Shown here in pieces: positions 52,956-62,980 of a stretch of 64,000 bases of DNA. Numbering within the stretch: the stretch's first letter is position 1; each line of letters opens with the position of its first letter. Location of the stretch: positions 1,736,001 through 1,800,000 of the forward strand of contig NZ_JAUSYO010000001.1 in the NCBI RefSeq assembly GCF_030816935.1. The letters are read 5' to 3'. Source of the DNA: Arthrobacter sp. B3I9. Its GTDB lineage: Bacteria; Actinomycetota; Actinomycetes; Actinomycetales; Micrococcaceae. A program made the translations under genes and the position numbers. The notes under the pieces are model-generated. The model saw only the letters and a list, made by a program, of their open reading frames with translations, did not search any database and was not told the origin of the DNA.

Positions 52956-53052
52956 TGCAAGTCGGTGCGCTGGCGTTGCGCGGGGCACTGCTGATTGTGT
53001 GGACACAACAGTAAACATTCGTCGTTAAACACCGCAGTGAAGGGAGAAGGCC

Positions 53053-54507
53053 GTGGCAAAGACACTGGCCGAGAAAGTATGGGACGCGCACGTGGTGCGT
53101 AAGGGGGATGGCGAAGGCGCCAACGCCCAGCCCGACCTTCTCTTCATCGACCTTCACCTGGTGCACGAGGTGACGTCGCCGCAGGCATTCGAGGGCCTGC
53201 GCCTGGCCGGGCGCAAGCTCCGCCGGCCGGACCTCACAATTGCCACCGAGGACCACAACACGCCCACGGTGGACATCGATAAGCCTATCGCGGACCTGAC
53301 CAGCCGGACCCAGATCCAGACCCTGCGCAACAACTGCGAGGAGTTCGGCGTGCGCCTGCATTCCCTGGGCGACGCCGAGCAGGGAATCGTCCATGTGGTG
53401 GGACCGCAGCTGGGCCTCACCCAGCCGGGCATGACGGTGGTCTGCGGTGACTCGCACACCTCGACGCACGGCGCGTTCGGTGCGCTCGCCATGGGCATCG
53501 GCACCTCCGAGGTGGAGCATGTCATGGCCACCCAAACGCTGTCCCTGAAGCCGTTCAAGACCATGGCGATCAACGTCGAGGGCACGTTACGTCCGGGAGT
53601 TTCCGCCAAGGACATCATCCTGGCGGTCATCGCCAAGATCGGCACCGGCGGAGGCCAGGGCTACGTGCTGGAATACCGCGGCTCCGCGATCCGTGCGCTG
53701 TCCATGGAAGCCCGGATGACGATCTGCAACATGTCCATCGAGGCGGGTGCCCGGGCTGGTCTCGTCGCGCCGGACCAGACCACGTACGACTACATGTACG
53801 GCCGCCCCCACGCACCGCACGGCGCCGAATGGGACGCCGCGGTCGAGTACTGGAACACGTTGCGCACCGACGACGACGCCACCTTCGACGTCGAGGTGGA
53901 CCTCGACGCTGACACTCTGGAACCGTTTGTGACCTGGGGGACCAACCCCGGGCAGGGCGTGTCCCTGTCCGCGAAGGTGCCCTCGCCGGAGGACTTCGGC
54001 GACGAGAACGCCAAGGCTGCCGCGGAACGCGCGCTGCAGTACATGGGCCTTGAGGCAGGTACTCCGATGAAGGAGATCCGGGTGGACACTGTCTTCCTGG
54101 GCTCCTGCACCAACTCCCGGATGGAGGACCTCCGGGCAGCCGCCGACATCATCCGCGGCCGCAGCAAGGACCCGCATGTGCGGATGCTCGTGGTTCCCGG
54201 TTCCGCCCGGGTCCGCCTTGAGGCAGAAGCTGAGGGCCTGGACCGAGTGTTCAAGGACTTCGGAGCCGAATGGCGTTTCGCCGGTTGCTCGATGTGCCTG
54301 GGAATGAACCCGGACCAGCTGGAGGTGGGGGAGCGCTGCGCCTCGACGTCGAACCGCAACTTCGAAGGCCGCCAGGGCAAGGGCGGACGCACGCACCTGG
54401 TTTCGCCGGTAGTGGCCGCAGCCACGGCTGTCCGCGGAACCCTGAGCTCGCCGTCGGACCTGGACCCCGCTCCGGAATCCGCCGCCGTCCGCATCGACGC
54501 AGCGTAG
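53053..54507 (+). CDS. leuC: 3-isopropylmalate dehydratase large subunit
   Basis: The 484-residue aconitase-type subunit isomerises isopropylmalate in leucine synthesis. The three cluster cysteines lie in [10 protein letters not shown] and [11 protein letters not shown], and [14 protein letters not shown] is the substrate region. GTG start with GGGAGAAGG upstream. It is coupled to leuD 40 bases on. Control is expected through the IclR-family site upstream. Confidence 0.97.
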   Translation: MAKTLAEKVWDAHVVRKGDGEGANAQPDLLFIDLHLVHEVTSPQAFEGLRLAGRKLRRPDLTIATEDHNTPTVDIDKPIADLTSRTQIQTLRNNCEEFGVRLHSLGDAEQGIVHVVGPQLGLTQPGMTVVCGDSHTSTHGAFGALAMGIGTSEVEHVMATQTLSLKPFKTMAINVEGTLRPGVSAKDIILAVIAKIGTGGGQGYVLEYRGSAIRALSMEARMTICNMSIEAGARAGLVAPDQTTYDYMYGRPHAPHGAEWDAAVEYWNTLRTDDDATFDVEVDLDADTLEPFVTWGTNPGQGVSLSAKVPSPEDFGDENAKAAAERALQYMGLEAGTPMKEIRVDTVFLGSCTNSRMEDLRAAADIIRGRSKDPHVRMLVVPGSARVRLEAEAEGLDRVFKDFGAEWRFAGCSMCLGMNPDQLEVGERCASTSNRNFEGRQGKGGRTHLVSPVVAAATAVRGTLSSPSDLDPAPESAAVRIDAA

Positions 54508-54547
54508 CTGCCACAGCCTCGATCCCTCCAGCCCCAAAGGATCCGCC

Positions 54548-55150
54548 ATGGAAAAGTTCACCACCCACACCGGGATCGGCGTACCGTTGCGCCAGAGCAA
54601 CGTCGATACCGACCAGATCATCCCGGCCGTCTACCTCAAGCGCATCACGCGCTCCGGTTTTGAGGACGCCCTGTTCGCCGCGTGGCGCAAGGACCTGGCC
54701 TTCATCCTGAACCAGGAGCCCTTCAGTGCCGGCTCCGTCCTTGTCGCCGGACCGGACTTCGGGACGGGGTCTTCTCGGGAACATGCCGTCTGGGCCCTGA
54801 AGGATTACGGCTTCAAGACCGTGCTGTCTTCACGCTTTGCGGACATCTTCCGCGGCAACTCCGGCAAACAGGGGCTGCTGGCCGCCGAACTGGCCCAGGA
54901 CGACATTGAGCTCATCTGGAAGGAGCTCGAAAACGCTCCCGGCAGCCAGGTCACGGTGGACCTCGTGTCCAAGACCGTCGAGTGCGGCAACATCGTGGCT
55001 CCCTTCGAAATCGACGACTACACGCGGTGGCGCCTGCTTGAGGGCCTCGACGACATCGGGCTGACCCTCCAGCACGAGGAGGACATCACCGCCTACGAGG
55101 CGACGAGGCCCGCCTTCAAGCCGAAGACCCTGCCGGCCAAACTCTCCTGA
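54548..55150 (+). CDS. leuD: 3-isopropylmalate dehydratase small subunit
   Basis: The 200-residue swivel-domain subunit completes the LeuCD enzyme. It has the family marks [38 protein letters not shown] and [19 protein letters not shown]. Length is normal for the family. An AAAGGATCC ribosome region precedes the ATG. A 14-bp terminator with a T run follows about 40 bases after the stop. Confidence 0.97.
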   Translation: MEKFTTHTGIGVPLRQSNVDTDQIIPAVYLKRITRSGFEDALFAAWRKDLAFILNQEPFSAGSVLVAGPDFGTGSSREHAVWALKDYGFKTVLSSRFADIFRGNSGKQGLLAAELAQDDIELIWKELENAPGSQVTVDLVSKTVECGNIVAPFEIDDYTRWRLLEGLDDIGLTLQHEEDITAYEATRPAFKPKTLPAKLS

Positions 55151-55188
55151 GGTGCGGGTTGGGCTGAGCCCGGCCCGACTCTGCCGCT

Positions 55189-55222
55189 AAGTGCCGCCGT
55201 CGAAACCGACGGCGGCACTTTT
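55189..55222 (+). terminator. terminator of leuCD
   Basis: AAGTGCCGCCGTCG (55189-55202) pairs perfectly with CGACGGCGGCACTT (55207-55220) around AAAC, followed by TTTT. Confidence 0.92.
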
Positions 55223-55274
55223 GTGCTTTGGGGCATTTCGCACGTTCGAATGCTCCGACGGGTGCGCTGCCATT

Positions 55275-57032
55275 TCAGGCCGCCGGTTGCGCTAGGTGGC
55301 GTAGACGTTTTCGTGCTTTTGCCCGATGCCGCTGTCCCTTCCGGTGGAATGCCGCGGCGACATCAGACAGGTCGTGCAGGTCGTGCAAGTCGTGCAGGTC
55401 GTGCGAGATAGCCGGCTCCTGGGTCGCGGGCGTTCGCTCGGTCATACCCCCTCTGCCCGGCGCTGTGCCGTTCAGCCGCGTTCCACTCAGCGACACGCTG
55501 GGTAGGGGTGGCGCGGTGGAGTGGTATTTGTGGCCGGTGGGGGTGGTGACTTCGAGGGTGTGCCGCTGCCCGGGTTCGTTCGGGTTGGCGGGTCCGGGTC
55601 GGGGGCGGCTTGTCCAGCCGGGGATTTCCTTGGTGTGGTTGCAGGCTTCGCAGAGGCCGGCTCCGTTGGCCGCGGTGGTTGGTCCTCCTTCGGCCCAGGG
55701 GAGGATGTGGTCCATGTGCCGGATCGGGGCGTCGCAGTACGGGGTGCGGCAGGTGTCATCCCTGGCTTGGAGGAAGCGGCGGAGTCCGGCGGGGAAGAGT
55801 CGGGCGCGGGAGTCCATCGCGACGAGGTCTCCGGTGCCGGGCGCGGTGTAAAGCCGCCTGAGCCAGGTCTGCAGGGCCGGGTCGGGGTCCGCTAGAGTGC
55901 CGGGGCTCCTCGTGCCTGCGCCGGCGCTTTCTGTGTCGGTACTCCCGGCGTCCGGACCTCCGGCGCACGGACCTCCGTTGCCCTGACGTCCGGTGCCCTG
56001 GCGTTTGGTGCCGTGGGCGGTGCCTTCGCCTTTGATCAGCTTCCGGGCCCAGCCGGCGGGGACGATGCCGTAGCCGGGGAGCCTGGCGGGTTCGCTGTCG
56101 CCCTGGAGGAGGGTGCGGTCGGTCATCACGAGCTGGATCTCGATGCCGCTGATCCCGCCGGGGGTGCCGGTGGTCCGTTCGACCAGGGCATCGGACATCA
56201 GCTGGCCCCGGGTGCGGGGGTCCCCGGCGGCGCGGGCGGTGTCGGCGTGCCGGGTCAGGGCTGCGTAGACGGCGACGCCTTCGGCGACCGGCAGCTGGGC
56301 GGTCAGGTAGCACATGGTGTCCGGTGCCGGGCGGAGGCTGACGTGCCGCTCGGTAGCGGCGTGGCTGGCCCGTTCAGTGACGGAGCGGGGGTCCCGGCGG
56401 TAGGCGGCGGCGCGGGCCGCGGCGATGATGGCGCGGTCCCCGGCGCCGGTGAAGGTGCCGGTGTCGGCGGCGAGCTCCTCGTCCACAGCAGTCCGGTCGG
56501 CGGCGGGCAGGCAGGCGGTTTCGCGCACGATCAGGGTGGCGTGCCATTCGCTGAGCTGCCCGGTCTCGAGCGCGGCGAGGGTGTGCGGCATCTCGGTCAC
56601 GAGGGCCTTCGCGAGGCCCAGGTGCCGGGAGCCGCGGGCCGGCGATTCGCGCCGGGCGAGCGCGATCTGCGCCGCGACCCCGGCCCCGAGCTCGGCTTCG
56701 GGGACGCCCGCCGCGCGCTGGGCGCGCCGCTGGACCTGGTCAAAGGCGACCGCGATCCTCGCTTGCCGCGCAGTGATGGCGGACTTCTGGTCCTCGAGTT
56801 TCCGGAGCTCATCAATCAACGCTGCCCCGTCATCGCCCAACGCCGCTTCATCAACGCCGCGGCTGTCCGGTCCGCCGTCAAGGCCGGCGGGGCCGTCGTC
56901 CTCAGGAAGCGAAGGGCTGGCGCTAGCGAGCAGGCGGGCGGCATCAGCAGTTGCTGCGCCGCTTCCAGCGCCGCGGCGTTCAAGGTTGCCGCCAGCTGCT
57001 CGAACCACTTCGGGCTCTCGATTGCCGTCCAT
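55275..57032 (-). CDS. DUF222/HNH endonuclease domain protein
   Basis: The protein has about 585 residues: an alanine-rich N-terminus, a DUF222 domain (ARQARIAVAFDQVQRRAQRAAG, LGLAKALVTEMPHTLAALETGQLSEWHATLIV, DTGTFTGAGDR) and a C-terminal HNH nuclease domain (CRTPYCDAPIRHMDHILPWAEGG, LCEACNHTKE). The tail holds four HDL repeats. Such proteins occur in many copies in actinobacteria and have no established role. I chose ATG 57032 with GGAAGA upstream, but the first 30 codons have poor third-position G/C while another frame there is strongly biased, so the true N-terminus may be altered by frameshifts. Confidence 0.8.
   Translation of the reverse strand: MDGNREPEVVRAAGGNLERRGAGSGAATADAARLLASASPSLPEDDGPAGLDGGPDSRGVDEAALGDDGAALIDELRKLEDQKSAITARQARIAVAFDQVQRRAQRAAGVPEAELGAGVAAQIALARRESPARGSRHLGLAKALVTEMPHTLAALETGQLSEWHATLIVRETACLPAADRTAVDEELAADTGTFTGAGDRAIIAAARAAAYRRDPRSVTERASHAATERHVSLRPAPDTMCYLTAQLPVAEGVAVYAALTRHADTARAAGDPRTRGQLMSDALVERTTGTPGGISGIEIQLVMTDRTLLQGDSEPARLPGYGIVPAGWARKLIKGEGTAHGTKRQGTGRQGNGGPCAGGPDAGSTDTESAGAGTRSPGTLADPDPALQTWLRRLYTAPGTGDLVAMDSRARLFPAGLRRFLQARDDTCRTPYCDAPIRHMDHILPWAEGGPTTAANGAGLCEACNHTKEIPGWTSRPRPGPANPNEPGQRHTLEVTTPTGHKYHSTAPPLPSVSLSGTRLNGTAPGRGGMTERTPATQEPAISHDLHDLHDLHDLSDVAAAFHRKGQRHRAKARKRLRHLAQPAA
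55368..55403. repeat. four 9-bp repeats (HDL tail)
   Basis: CAGGTCGTG occurs four times in tandem, one copy with a single change, encoding His-Asp-Leu repeats near the C-terminus of the DUF222/HNH protein. Confidence 0.95.
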
Positions 57033-57477
57033 AAATTTATTCTTCCGGGTGGGTGCGACAAAATAGTCACGTTCATCGAAGGTGCCGGCGACTCCCGAGC
57101 GAGGCTGGCGGGCTCCCAAACGAGGGTGCCGCCAATGTCGTCGATTGAGGCCGCCGCGGCTGAGGCCGCCGTCGCCGCGGCAACCACCGGCAGCCCCGTG
57201 TGTTCCATCCGACAAACTCCAGCCGCCGCCGCTTCTGCAGCTGCGGTTGTCGAACACCCGCGGACCCGGCGGTCACCGCCAGTTTCGGTATCACCGCAGG
57301 TCAGCCGCGCGCCCCAGCACGTCCCACCGTTGATGTGACACGGCGATGGCGCCGCTGGCCTCTGCCTGCGACGCCGCGCCAGGGCGAGCGACATTTCAGA
57401 TCGGTAACGCAAGCTCCTATGCTTAGCAGGAGCCTTTGTAAGGACTTGGGGGCGAGTAGTCGTGAGGAAACCGGTAA
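57033..57477. other. 445-bp intergenic region with coding-like remnant and murA leader
   Basis: The left half (57080-57208, minus strand) has a frame with strongly G/C-biased third positions starting [15 protein letters not shown], out of register with the DUF222 gene. The right half is the murA leader, with TATGCT (57418-57423) as a possible -10 and a GCTCCT/AGGAGC hairpin (57413-57432). Nothing else was found. Confidence 0.4.
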
Positions 57478-58803
57478 ATGAGTAGTGTTCTGACAATCCG
57501 CGGAGGCGTCCCGCTGACTGGCCGCGTCACCGTCCGCGGGGCCAAGAATCTTGTCCCCAAGGCGATGGTGGCCGCCCTGCTGGGCAACGAGCCTTCCGTG
57601 CTCCGCAACGTGCCTGAAATCAAGGATGTTGAGGTTGTCACCAGCCTGCTCCAGCTCCACGGTGTCACCGTGGACAAGGACCCGGTTACGGGGGACCTGA
57701 CCCTCGATCCGAAGGGTGCCAAGACGGCGTCCAGCACGGCAATTGATGCCCACGCCGGTGACTCCCGCATTCCGATCCTGCTGTGCGGGCCCCTGATCCA
57801 CGCCATCGGCGAGGCCTTCATTCCCGATCTCGGCGGCTGCAAGATCGGTGACCGCCCGATCGACTACCACCTGAACGTGCTTCGCCAGTTCGGTGCCGTG
57901 GTGGAAAAACGTCCCGGCGGCATCCACATCTCGGCGCCCGGCGGACTCAAGGGCGCCAAGATTGCGCTGCCCTACCCCTCCGTGGGCGCCACCGAACAGG
58001 TGCTCCTGAGCGCCACCCGCGCAGAGGGCATCACTGAACTCTCGGGTGCCGCCACTGAACCCGAGATCGTGGACCTCATCGCCGTGCTGCAGAAGATGGG
58101 CGCCATTATCAGCGTCCAGACGGACCGCACCATCCGGATCGAAGGCGTCCGGGACCTCGGCGGCTACAACCACCGCGCGCTCTCGGACCGCAACGAGTCT
58201 GCCTCCTGGGCGTCCGCTGCCTTGGTGACCCGCGGCGACATCTTCGTCGAAGGTGCCAGCCAGCGCGACATGATGACCTTCCTCAACACCTACCGCAAGG
58301 TGGGCGGGGGCATGGACATCCAGGACGACGGCATCCGCTTCTACCACCGTGGTGGCAAGCTCAACCCGCTGGTACTTGAAACGGACGTGCACCCGGGCTT
58401 CATGACCGACTGGCAGCAGCCATTGATTGTGGCCCTGACCCAGGCGGACGGCGTGTCGATCGTCCACGAGACTGTCTACGAGAACCGGTTCGGCTTCACA
58501 GAGGCGCTGATCCGGATGGGAGCCAACATCCAAGTGCACCGGGAATGCCTGGGCAGCGTCCCGTGCCGCTTTGGCCAGCGAAACTTTTTGCACTCGGCCG
58601 TCATCTCCGGCCCCACCCAGCTCAAGGGCACCGACATCGACGTGCCCGACCTGCGCGGAGGCTTCAGCCACTTGATCGCTGCCCTCGCGGCTACCGGCAC
58701 CTCCCGCGTTACCGGCATCGACATCATCAACCGGGGCTACGAGCGCTTTACCGAGAAGCTTGCAGGGCTCGGCGCCGACTTCGACATCACCTCCGCCGAG
58801 TAG
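57478..58803 (+). CDS. murA: UDP-N-acetylglucosamine 1-carboxyvinyltransferase
   Basis: This 441-residue enzyme transfers enolpyruvate to UDP-GlcNAc, the committed step of peptidoglycan synthesis. The inside-out alpha/beta barrel repeats are complete: RGAKNLVPKAMVAALL at the start, the catalytic cysteine in LGGCKIGDRPIDYHL, and DLRGGFSHLIAALAATG. A cysteine (not aspartate) at the active site predicts fosfomycin sensitivity. GAGGAAACCGGTAA precedes the ATG. It heads a block of envelope genes transcribed rightward. Confidence 0.96.
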   Translation: MSSVLTIRGGVPLTGRVTVRGAKNLVPKAMVAALLGNEPSVLRNVPEIKDVEVVTSLLQLHGVTVDKDPVTGDLTLDPKGAKTASSTAIDAHAGDSRIPILLCGPLIHAIGEAFIPDLGGCKIGDRPIDYHLNVLRQFGAVVEKRPGGIHISAPGGLKGAKIALPYPSVGATEQVLLSATRAEGITELSGAATEPEIVDLIAVLQKMGAIISVQTDRTIRIEGVRDLGGYNHRALSDRNESASWASAALVTRGDIFVEGASQRDMMTFLNTYRKVGGGMDIQDDGIRFYHRGGKLNPLVLETDVHPGFMTDWQQPLIVALTQADGVSIVHETVYENRFGFTEALIRMGANIQVHRECLGSVPCRFGQRNFLHSAVISGPTQLKGTDIDVPDLRGGFSHLIAALAATGTSRVTGIDIINRGYERFTEKLAGLGADFDITSAE

Positions 58804-58813
58804 CGCCGGACCT

Positions 58814-59623
58814 GTGAAGGAACCGGCAAAGAGCCACATCACCTTCGTCATTACCGCCGGGATCGTCCGGCCCGTGATGAATGTCCTGATGCGGAAGAAA
58901 TGGGAAGGCCTCGAGAAGCTCCCGGCAGGGGGCTTCATCGCCGTGCCCAACCACACCACCGAAATCGATCCGCTCGTGTTCGGGCACATGCTCTACAACC
59001 AGAAGCGGATGCCGCGCTTCCTGGCCAAGTCCGGGCTCTTCAAAGTCCCGGTCCTGGGGGCTGTTTTGCGCAACACCAAGCAGATCCCGGTGGAACGGTC
59101 GTCGTCGGGCGCCAACCGCTCGTTGCAGATTGCCAAGGAAGTTGTTGATGAGGGCGGCGCGATCATCATCTATCCCGAGGGAACGCTGACCCGCGACCCG
59201 GAGTTGTGGCCGATGAAGGGCCACACCGGAGCCGCGCGGATGGCGCTGGAGAGCGGTATCCCCGTGGTGCCGATGGCCCATTGGGGTGCCCACGAGGTCT
59301 TCCCCCGCTACGCCAAGCGGATGCACCTCTTTCCGAGGAAGACGTCCCGCGTGATCGTCGGTGAACCGGTGGATCTGAGTGCCTTCGCCGGGCGCCCGTT
59401 GGACAGGGCGACTTTGTCCGAGGCAACGAACGTCATCATGGATGCCATCACCGAGTTGGTCGCCACACTTCGCGGAGAAAAGCCGCCGGCTGTACGCTGG
59501 GATCCGTCCGCGCACAACCAGTCCACGCACGGCCGCTTCGTCGAACGCGGCGAGGCCGGTCCGCGCCAGGCTGCCCGTGATGGCGGCGCATCAGACGAGA
59601 ATATTGGGGACAGCACCGAATGA
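58814..59623 (+). CDS. 1-acyl-sn-glycerol-3-phosphate acyltransferase
   Basis: A PlsC-family protein of 269 residues that acylates lysophosphatidate in the membrane. Motif I NHTTEID (His47-x4-Asp52), motif II region TKQIPVERSSSGANRS and motif III IIYPEGTLTR are intact. The last 30 residues are a polar tail. I chose GTG 58814, ten bases after the murA stop; an earlier in-frame start overlaps murA. It overlaps gpsA by four bases, so phospholipid head-group precursor and acylation genes are coupled. Confidence 0.92.
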   Translation: MKEPAKSHITFVITAGIVRPVMNVLMRKKWEGLEKLPAGGFIAVPNHTTEIDPLVFGHMLYNQKRMPRFLAKSGLFKVPVLGAVLRNTKQIPVERSSSGANRSLQIAKEVVDEGGAIIIYPEGTLTRDPELWPMKGHTGAARMALESGIPVVPMAHWGAHEVFPRYAKRMHLFPRKTSRVIVGEPVDLSAFAGRPLDRATLSEATNVIMDAITELVATLRGEKPPAVRWDPSAHNQSTHGRFVERGEAGPRQAARDGGASDENIGDSTE

Positions 59624-60672
59624 CGGTTAATCTTGAGCCAGCAACATCCGCCAGAACTGTTGCCGTCCTCGGCGCCGGTTCCTGGGGGACAACCTTCGCG
59701 AAGGTCGTCGCTGATGCCGCCATAGCGTCCGGCGACGAACGCCGGATCCGCATCTGGGGCCGGCGCGCCGAAGTGGTGGAACAAATCAATACGCTGCACA
59801 AGAACGAGCAGTACCTCAAGGACATCGTCCTGCCGTCCAGCATCACCGCATCGACCGACGTCGCAGAGGTTTTCGACGGCGCCGAGCTGGTCATTCTCGC
59901 CGTTCCGGCCCAGACCCTGAGGCCGCAGCTGCGGGAATGGAAGCACCTCCTGGCTCCCGGGGCCTTTGTCGTGTCCCTCATGAAGGGGCTCGAGCTGCAC
60001 TCCGATGCCCGCATGAGCGAGGTCATCTGCGAGGAACTGGAGATCGGACCTGAGCGGGTTGCCGTCGTCTCCGGCCCCAATCTGGCCATGGAGATTGCCC
60101 GGGAGGAACCCACGGCCTCGGTGGTGGCGTGCTCCGATTCCGAGGCCGCCGGCTGGATCGCCCGCAGCTGCACGGCACCGTACTTCCGCCCGTACACCAC
60201 CACCGACGTGATCGGCGTCGAAATCGGCGGAATCGTCAAGAACGTCATCGCCCTGGCTGTCGGGATCTGCGAAGGCAAGCGGATGGGCGACAACACCAAG
60301 GCCTCCGTCATTACCCGCGGCCTGGCCGAAACCTCCCGCCTGACGCTTGCCCTGGGCGGGGAAGCCCGCACCATGGCCGGGCTCGCCGGGCTGGGCGACC
60401 TCGTGGCAACCTGCTCCTCGCCGCTGTCCCGGAACCATACAGCCGGCCGGCTGCTGGGCAAGGGCCTCACCCTCGAGCAGGTCACTGCCGAGATGAACCA
60501 GACGGCTGAAGGCATCAAGTCCAGCCAGGCGGTTCATGAGCTTGCCGGAAAGCTCGACGTCGAGATGCCCATCACGGCCGCCGTCGTCGCCGTTCTGGCC
60601 GGAAAACTGTCCGTCGATGAACTGGGGCCGCTGCTGCTGTCCCGGGACCTGAAACCCGAAGGCGATTACTGA
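59620..60672 (+). CDS. gpsA: glycerol-3-phosphate dehydrogenase [NAD(P)+]
   Basis: The 350-residue enzyme reduces dihydroxyacetone phosphate to glycerol-3-phosphate for phospholipid synthesis. Rossmann motif VAVLGAGSWGTTFAKVVADAA, LMKGLEL, the substrate region VSGPNLAMEIA and the catalytic lysine segment GGIVKNVIALAVGICEGKRMGDN with GLAGLGDLVATCSS are present. It is translationally coupled to the acyltransferase before it and lies two bases from ddl. Confidence 0.96.
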   Translation: MTVNLEPATSARTVAVLGAGSWGTTFAKVVADAAIASGDERRIRIWGRRAEVVEQINTLHKNEQYLKDIVLPSSITASTDVAEVFDGAELVILAVPAQTLRPQLREWKHLLAPGAFVVSLMKGLELHSDARMSEVICEELEIGPERVAVVSGPNLAMEIAREEPTASVVACSDSEAAGWIARSCTAPYFRPYTTTDVIGVEIGGIVKNVIALAVGICEGKRMGDNTKASVITRGLAETSRLTLALGGEARTMAGLAGLGDLVATCSSPLSRNHTAGRLLGKGLTLEQVTAEMNQTAEGIKSSQAVHELAGKLDVEMPITAAVVAVLAGKLSVDELGPLLLSRDLKPEGDY

Positions 60673-60674
60673 AA

Positions 60675-61823
60675 GTGTCGGAAGAAAACCTGAGCACTGA
60701 GGGGCGCACTGCCCGGTCACGACCACGGGTGGCGGTGCTGTTCGGCGGACGCTCCAGCGAGCATGCGGTGAGTTGCGTGACCGCGGCGGGCGTCCTCGGC
60801 GCGATCGACCAGACCAAGTACGAGGTCATCCCCATCGGCATCGCCAAGACCGGCCAATGGGTCCTGGTTTCGGGCGACACGCAGGAGTGGTCGCTGTCAG
60901 CGTCCTTGCTGCCCGAAGTAGCCCCCTCGGAACAGACCGTGGCGCTGGCCGAGATCGGCGGCGAACATCAACTGATTGTCGCCTCCCCGAACGAGGTTCC
61001 CCAGGAACTGGGTTCCGTGGACGTGGTCTTCCCGCTGCTTCACGGGCCGTTCGGTGAGGACGGCACCATCCAGGGGCTGCTGGAGCTCTCCGACACGCGT
61101 TACGTCGGCGCCGGGGTCCTCGCGTCCGCCGTCGGGATGGACAAGCACTTCATGAAGGTGGTGTTTGAATCCGCCGGACTTCGGGTGGGACCCTACATCG
61201 CCGTGACCGACCGGCAGTGGCGCACCGATCCTGAGATGGTCCGCAAGCGGGTGGACCAGCTCGGCTTCCCGGTGTTCGTGAAGCCGGCCCGTGCCGGATC
61301 CTCCATGGGCATTTCCAAGGTGGATTCCCTGGACGGCCTGGACGCGGCCATCGAGGCCGCCCGCGAGCACGATCCCAAGCTCGTCATCGAGGCAGGCATC
61401 GTGGGGCGCGAGATCGAATGCGCCGTCCTGGAGGGCCGGGGGACCGAGCCTCCACGTACGTCAATGCCCGGCGAGATCTCCGTGGCTGGCGGCGGTCACG
61501 AGTTCTATGACTTCAACGCCAAATACGTGGAGGACGACGCCGCCGCGCTCAGTTGCCCGGCCGACCTCCCCGAAGAGGCCATCACCCGCGTCCGCGAACT
61601 CGCCGCCGTCGCCTTCGATTCCGTCGGCGCTGAAGGACTCAGCCGGGTCGACTTTTTCTACACCCCCGACGGCGAACTCATCATCAACGAGATCAACACC
61701 ATGCCCGGCTTCACGCCCAAGAGCATGTACCCGCAGATGTGGAAGGCCTCCGGCCTCGGCTACGCGGAACTGATCGATGAGCTGATCTACCTGGCCCTGC
61801 ACCGCAGGACCGGACTGCGGTAA
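60675..61823 (+). CDS. ddl: D-alanine--D-alanine ligase
   Basis: An ATP-grasp ligase of 382 residues that makes the D-Ala-D-Ala dipeptide of peptidoglycan. Motifs: VLFGGRSSEHAVSCVTA, PLLHGPFGEDGTIQGLLEL, the ATP-binding PVFVKPARAGSSMGISKV and the metal site LIINEINTMPGFTPKSMYP. The YMF-type family position reads PGF/KSM as in D-Ala-D-Ala (not D-Lac) ligases, so glycopeptide resistance is not suggested. GTG start two bases after gpsA. Confidence 0.96.
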   Translation: MSEENLSTEGRTARSRPRVAVLFGGRSSEHAVSCVTAAGVLGAIDQTKYEVIPIGIAKTGQWVLVSGDTQEWSLSASLLPEVAPSEQTVALAEIGGEHQLIVASPNEVPQELGSVDVVFPLLHGPFGEDGTIQGLLELSDTRYVGAGVLASAVGMDKHFMKVVFESAGLRVGPYIAVTDRQWRTDPEMVRKRVDQLGFPVFVKPARAGSSMGISKVDSLDGLDAAIEAAREHDPKLVIEAGIVGREIECAVLEGRGTEPPRTSMPGEISVAGGGHEFYDFNAKYVEDDAAALSCPADLPEEAITRVRELAAVAFDSVGAEGLSRVDFFYTPDGELIINEINTMPGFTPKSMYPQMWKASGLGYAELIDELIYLALHRRTGLR

Positions 61824-61917
61824 CACTGCCCCTATCCGCCCGATTTCCTCCGTCGGCCGGACTCATTATGTCCGCGGTTAGCACTGTCCGCCGGCTTCAC
61901 ACTTTGGGATAGAACAC

Positions 61918-62964
61918 ATGGCTTTTGACACCGAGCAGCAAACCGTAGGCGGCGGCGAGCCGCAGAACAACCGGAAACGGCACACCGGCCGCAATGTGCT
62001 GCTGGGGTTCGTGGCGTTCTTCCTCGTGGCCGCCTCCGTGGCCGGCGTGTTCGCCTACAACCTCGCCCACAGCTTCGATTCCAAGGCGCAGAAGATCGAC
62101 AACGCCTTTCCCGAGGAATCGACGCGGCCTGAAGCAGCAGAGGCGAAGGGCGCCACCAATATGCTGCTGCTGGGAAGCGACAGCCGGGCGGCGAGCGTGG
62201 ATGACGCGGCGGCAGGCGGTCCGAGCGACCAGCGTTCAGACGCCATGATGTGGGTCCACATTCCGGCGGACCGGAAGGGCATCTACATCATGTCCATCAT
62301 GCGCGACACCTGGGTTGATATCCCGGGGCACGGCGAGTCCAAAATGAACTCCGCCATGGCCTACGGCGGCATACCCCTGACCGTTCAGACACTGGAGGGC
62401 ATGTTCGATACCCGCCTCGACAACGTGGCGATTATCGACTTCGAGGGTTTCAAAGCCATGACCGACGCCCTGGGCGGCGTCGAAGTCAATGTTCCTGTTG
62501 CCTTCAACACCAAGCAGTTCTCGTTTCCCGCGGGCAAGCAGCAGCTGACGGGGGAGCAGGCCCTGGCCTTCGTCCGTGAACGCAAGGCATTCAACGACGG
62601 CGACTACCAGCGCGTCAAGAACCAGCAGGTGTTCCTGAAGGCCATTCTGTCCCGGTTCCTTACGGCCGAAACCCTCACCAACCCCGGGACCATCAGCAAA
62701 CTGGTCGACACGGTTTCGCCGTACGTCAGCGTCGACTCATCGCTGGACGCCGGAAAAGCCGCGGGCCTCGCCGTTGGGCTCCGCGACGTCAGGGCGTCGG
62801 ATGTCACGAGCTTCACCTTGCCGACGCGGGGGATCGGGACCTCGTCCGACGGTCAGTCGATAGTGCTCCGGGACGACGCTGCGATTGCTGAAATCCGGGA
62901 TGCCCTGAAGAACGACACTCTCGGCGCGTATCTGCAGAAGTCCGGCGCAGCCTCCAAGCCGTAG
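61918..62964 (+). CDS. LytR-CpsA-Psr family protein
   Basis: The 348-residue protein has a cytoplasmic basic stretch, one helix (about 27-47, NVLLGFVAFFLVAASVAGVFAY) and an external LCP domain: NMLLLGSDSR, MIMSIMRDTWVDIPG-type segment with the conserved arginine, and LTGEQALAFVRERKAFNDGDYQRVKNQQVFL. LCP enzymes attach wall polymers (teichoic acid, arabinogalactan or similar) to peptidoglycan using lipid-linked donors. Its place after ddl fits cell-wall assembly. Confidence 0.93.
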   Translation: MAFDTEQQTVGGGEPQNNRKRHTGRNVLLGFVAFFLVAASVAGVFAYNLAHSFDSKAQKIDNAFPEESTRPEAAEAKGATNMLLLGSDSRAASVDDAAAGGPSDQRSDAMMWVHIPADRKGIYIMSIMRDTWVDIPGHGESKMNSAMAYGGIPLTVQTLEGMFDTRLDNVAIIDFEGFKAMTDALGGVEVNVPVAFNTKQFSFPAGKQQLTGEQALAFVRERKAFNDGDYQRVKNQQVFLKAILSRFLTAETLTNPGTISKLVDTVSPYVSVDSSLDAGKAAGLAVGLRDVRASDVTSFTLPTRGIGTSSDGQSIVLRDDAAIAEIRDALKNDTLGAYLQKSGAASKP

Positions 62965-62980
62965 GCCTTACAGCGGGGCG

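Noticed and set aside
52955..53014. Possible leucine leader peptide (19 aa, four Leu) ahead of leuC
   Set aside because: Leu codons are scattered, and no terminator hairpin with a T run lies between it and leuC, so attenuation is not supported. It overlaps the operator region.
53003..53017. leuC -10 element TAAACA
   Set aside because: No -35 at a proper distance could be found, so a leuC promoter is not called.
55275..57032. DUF222/HNH gene as a homing or insertion element
   Set aside because: No flanking inverted or direct repeats and no intron or intein context. Such genes are ordinary multi-copy chromosomal families in actinobacteria.
56816..57496. Independent 226-aa gene upstream of murA on the minus strand
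   Set aside because: Only its middle part has coding bias; the ends are low quality and it overlaps the murA leader and the DUF222 gene. It is reported as a possible frameshifted remnant instead.
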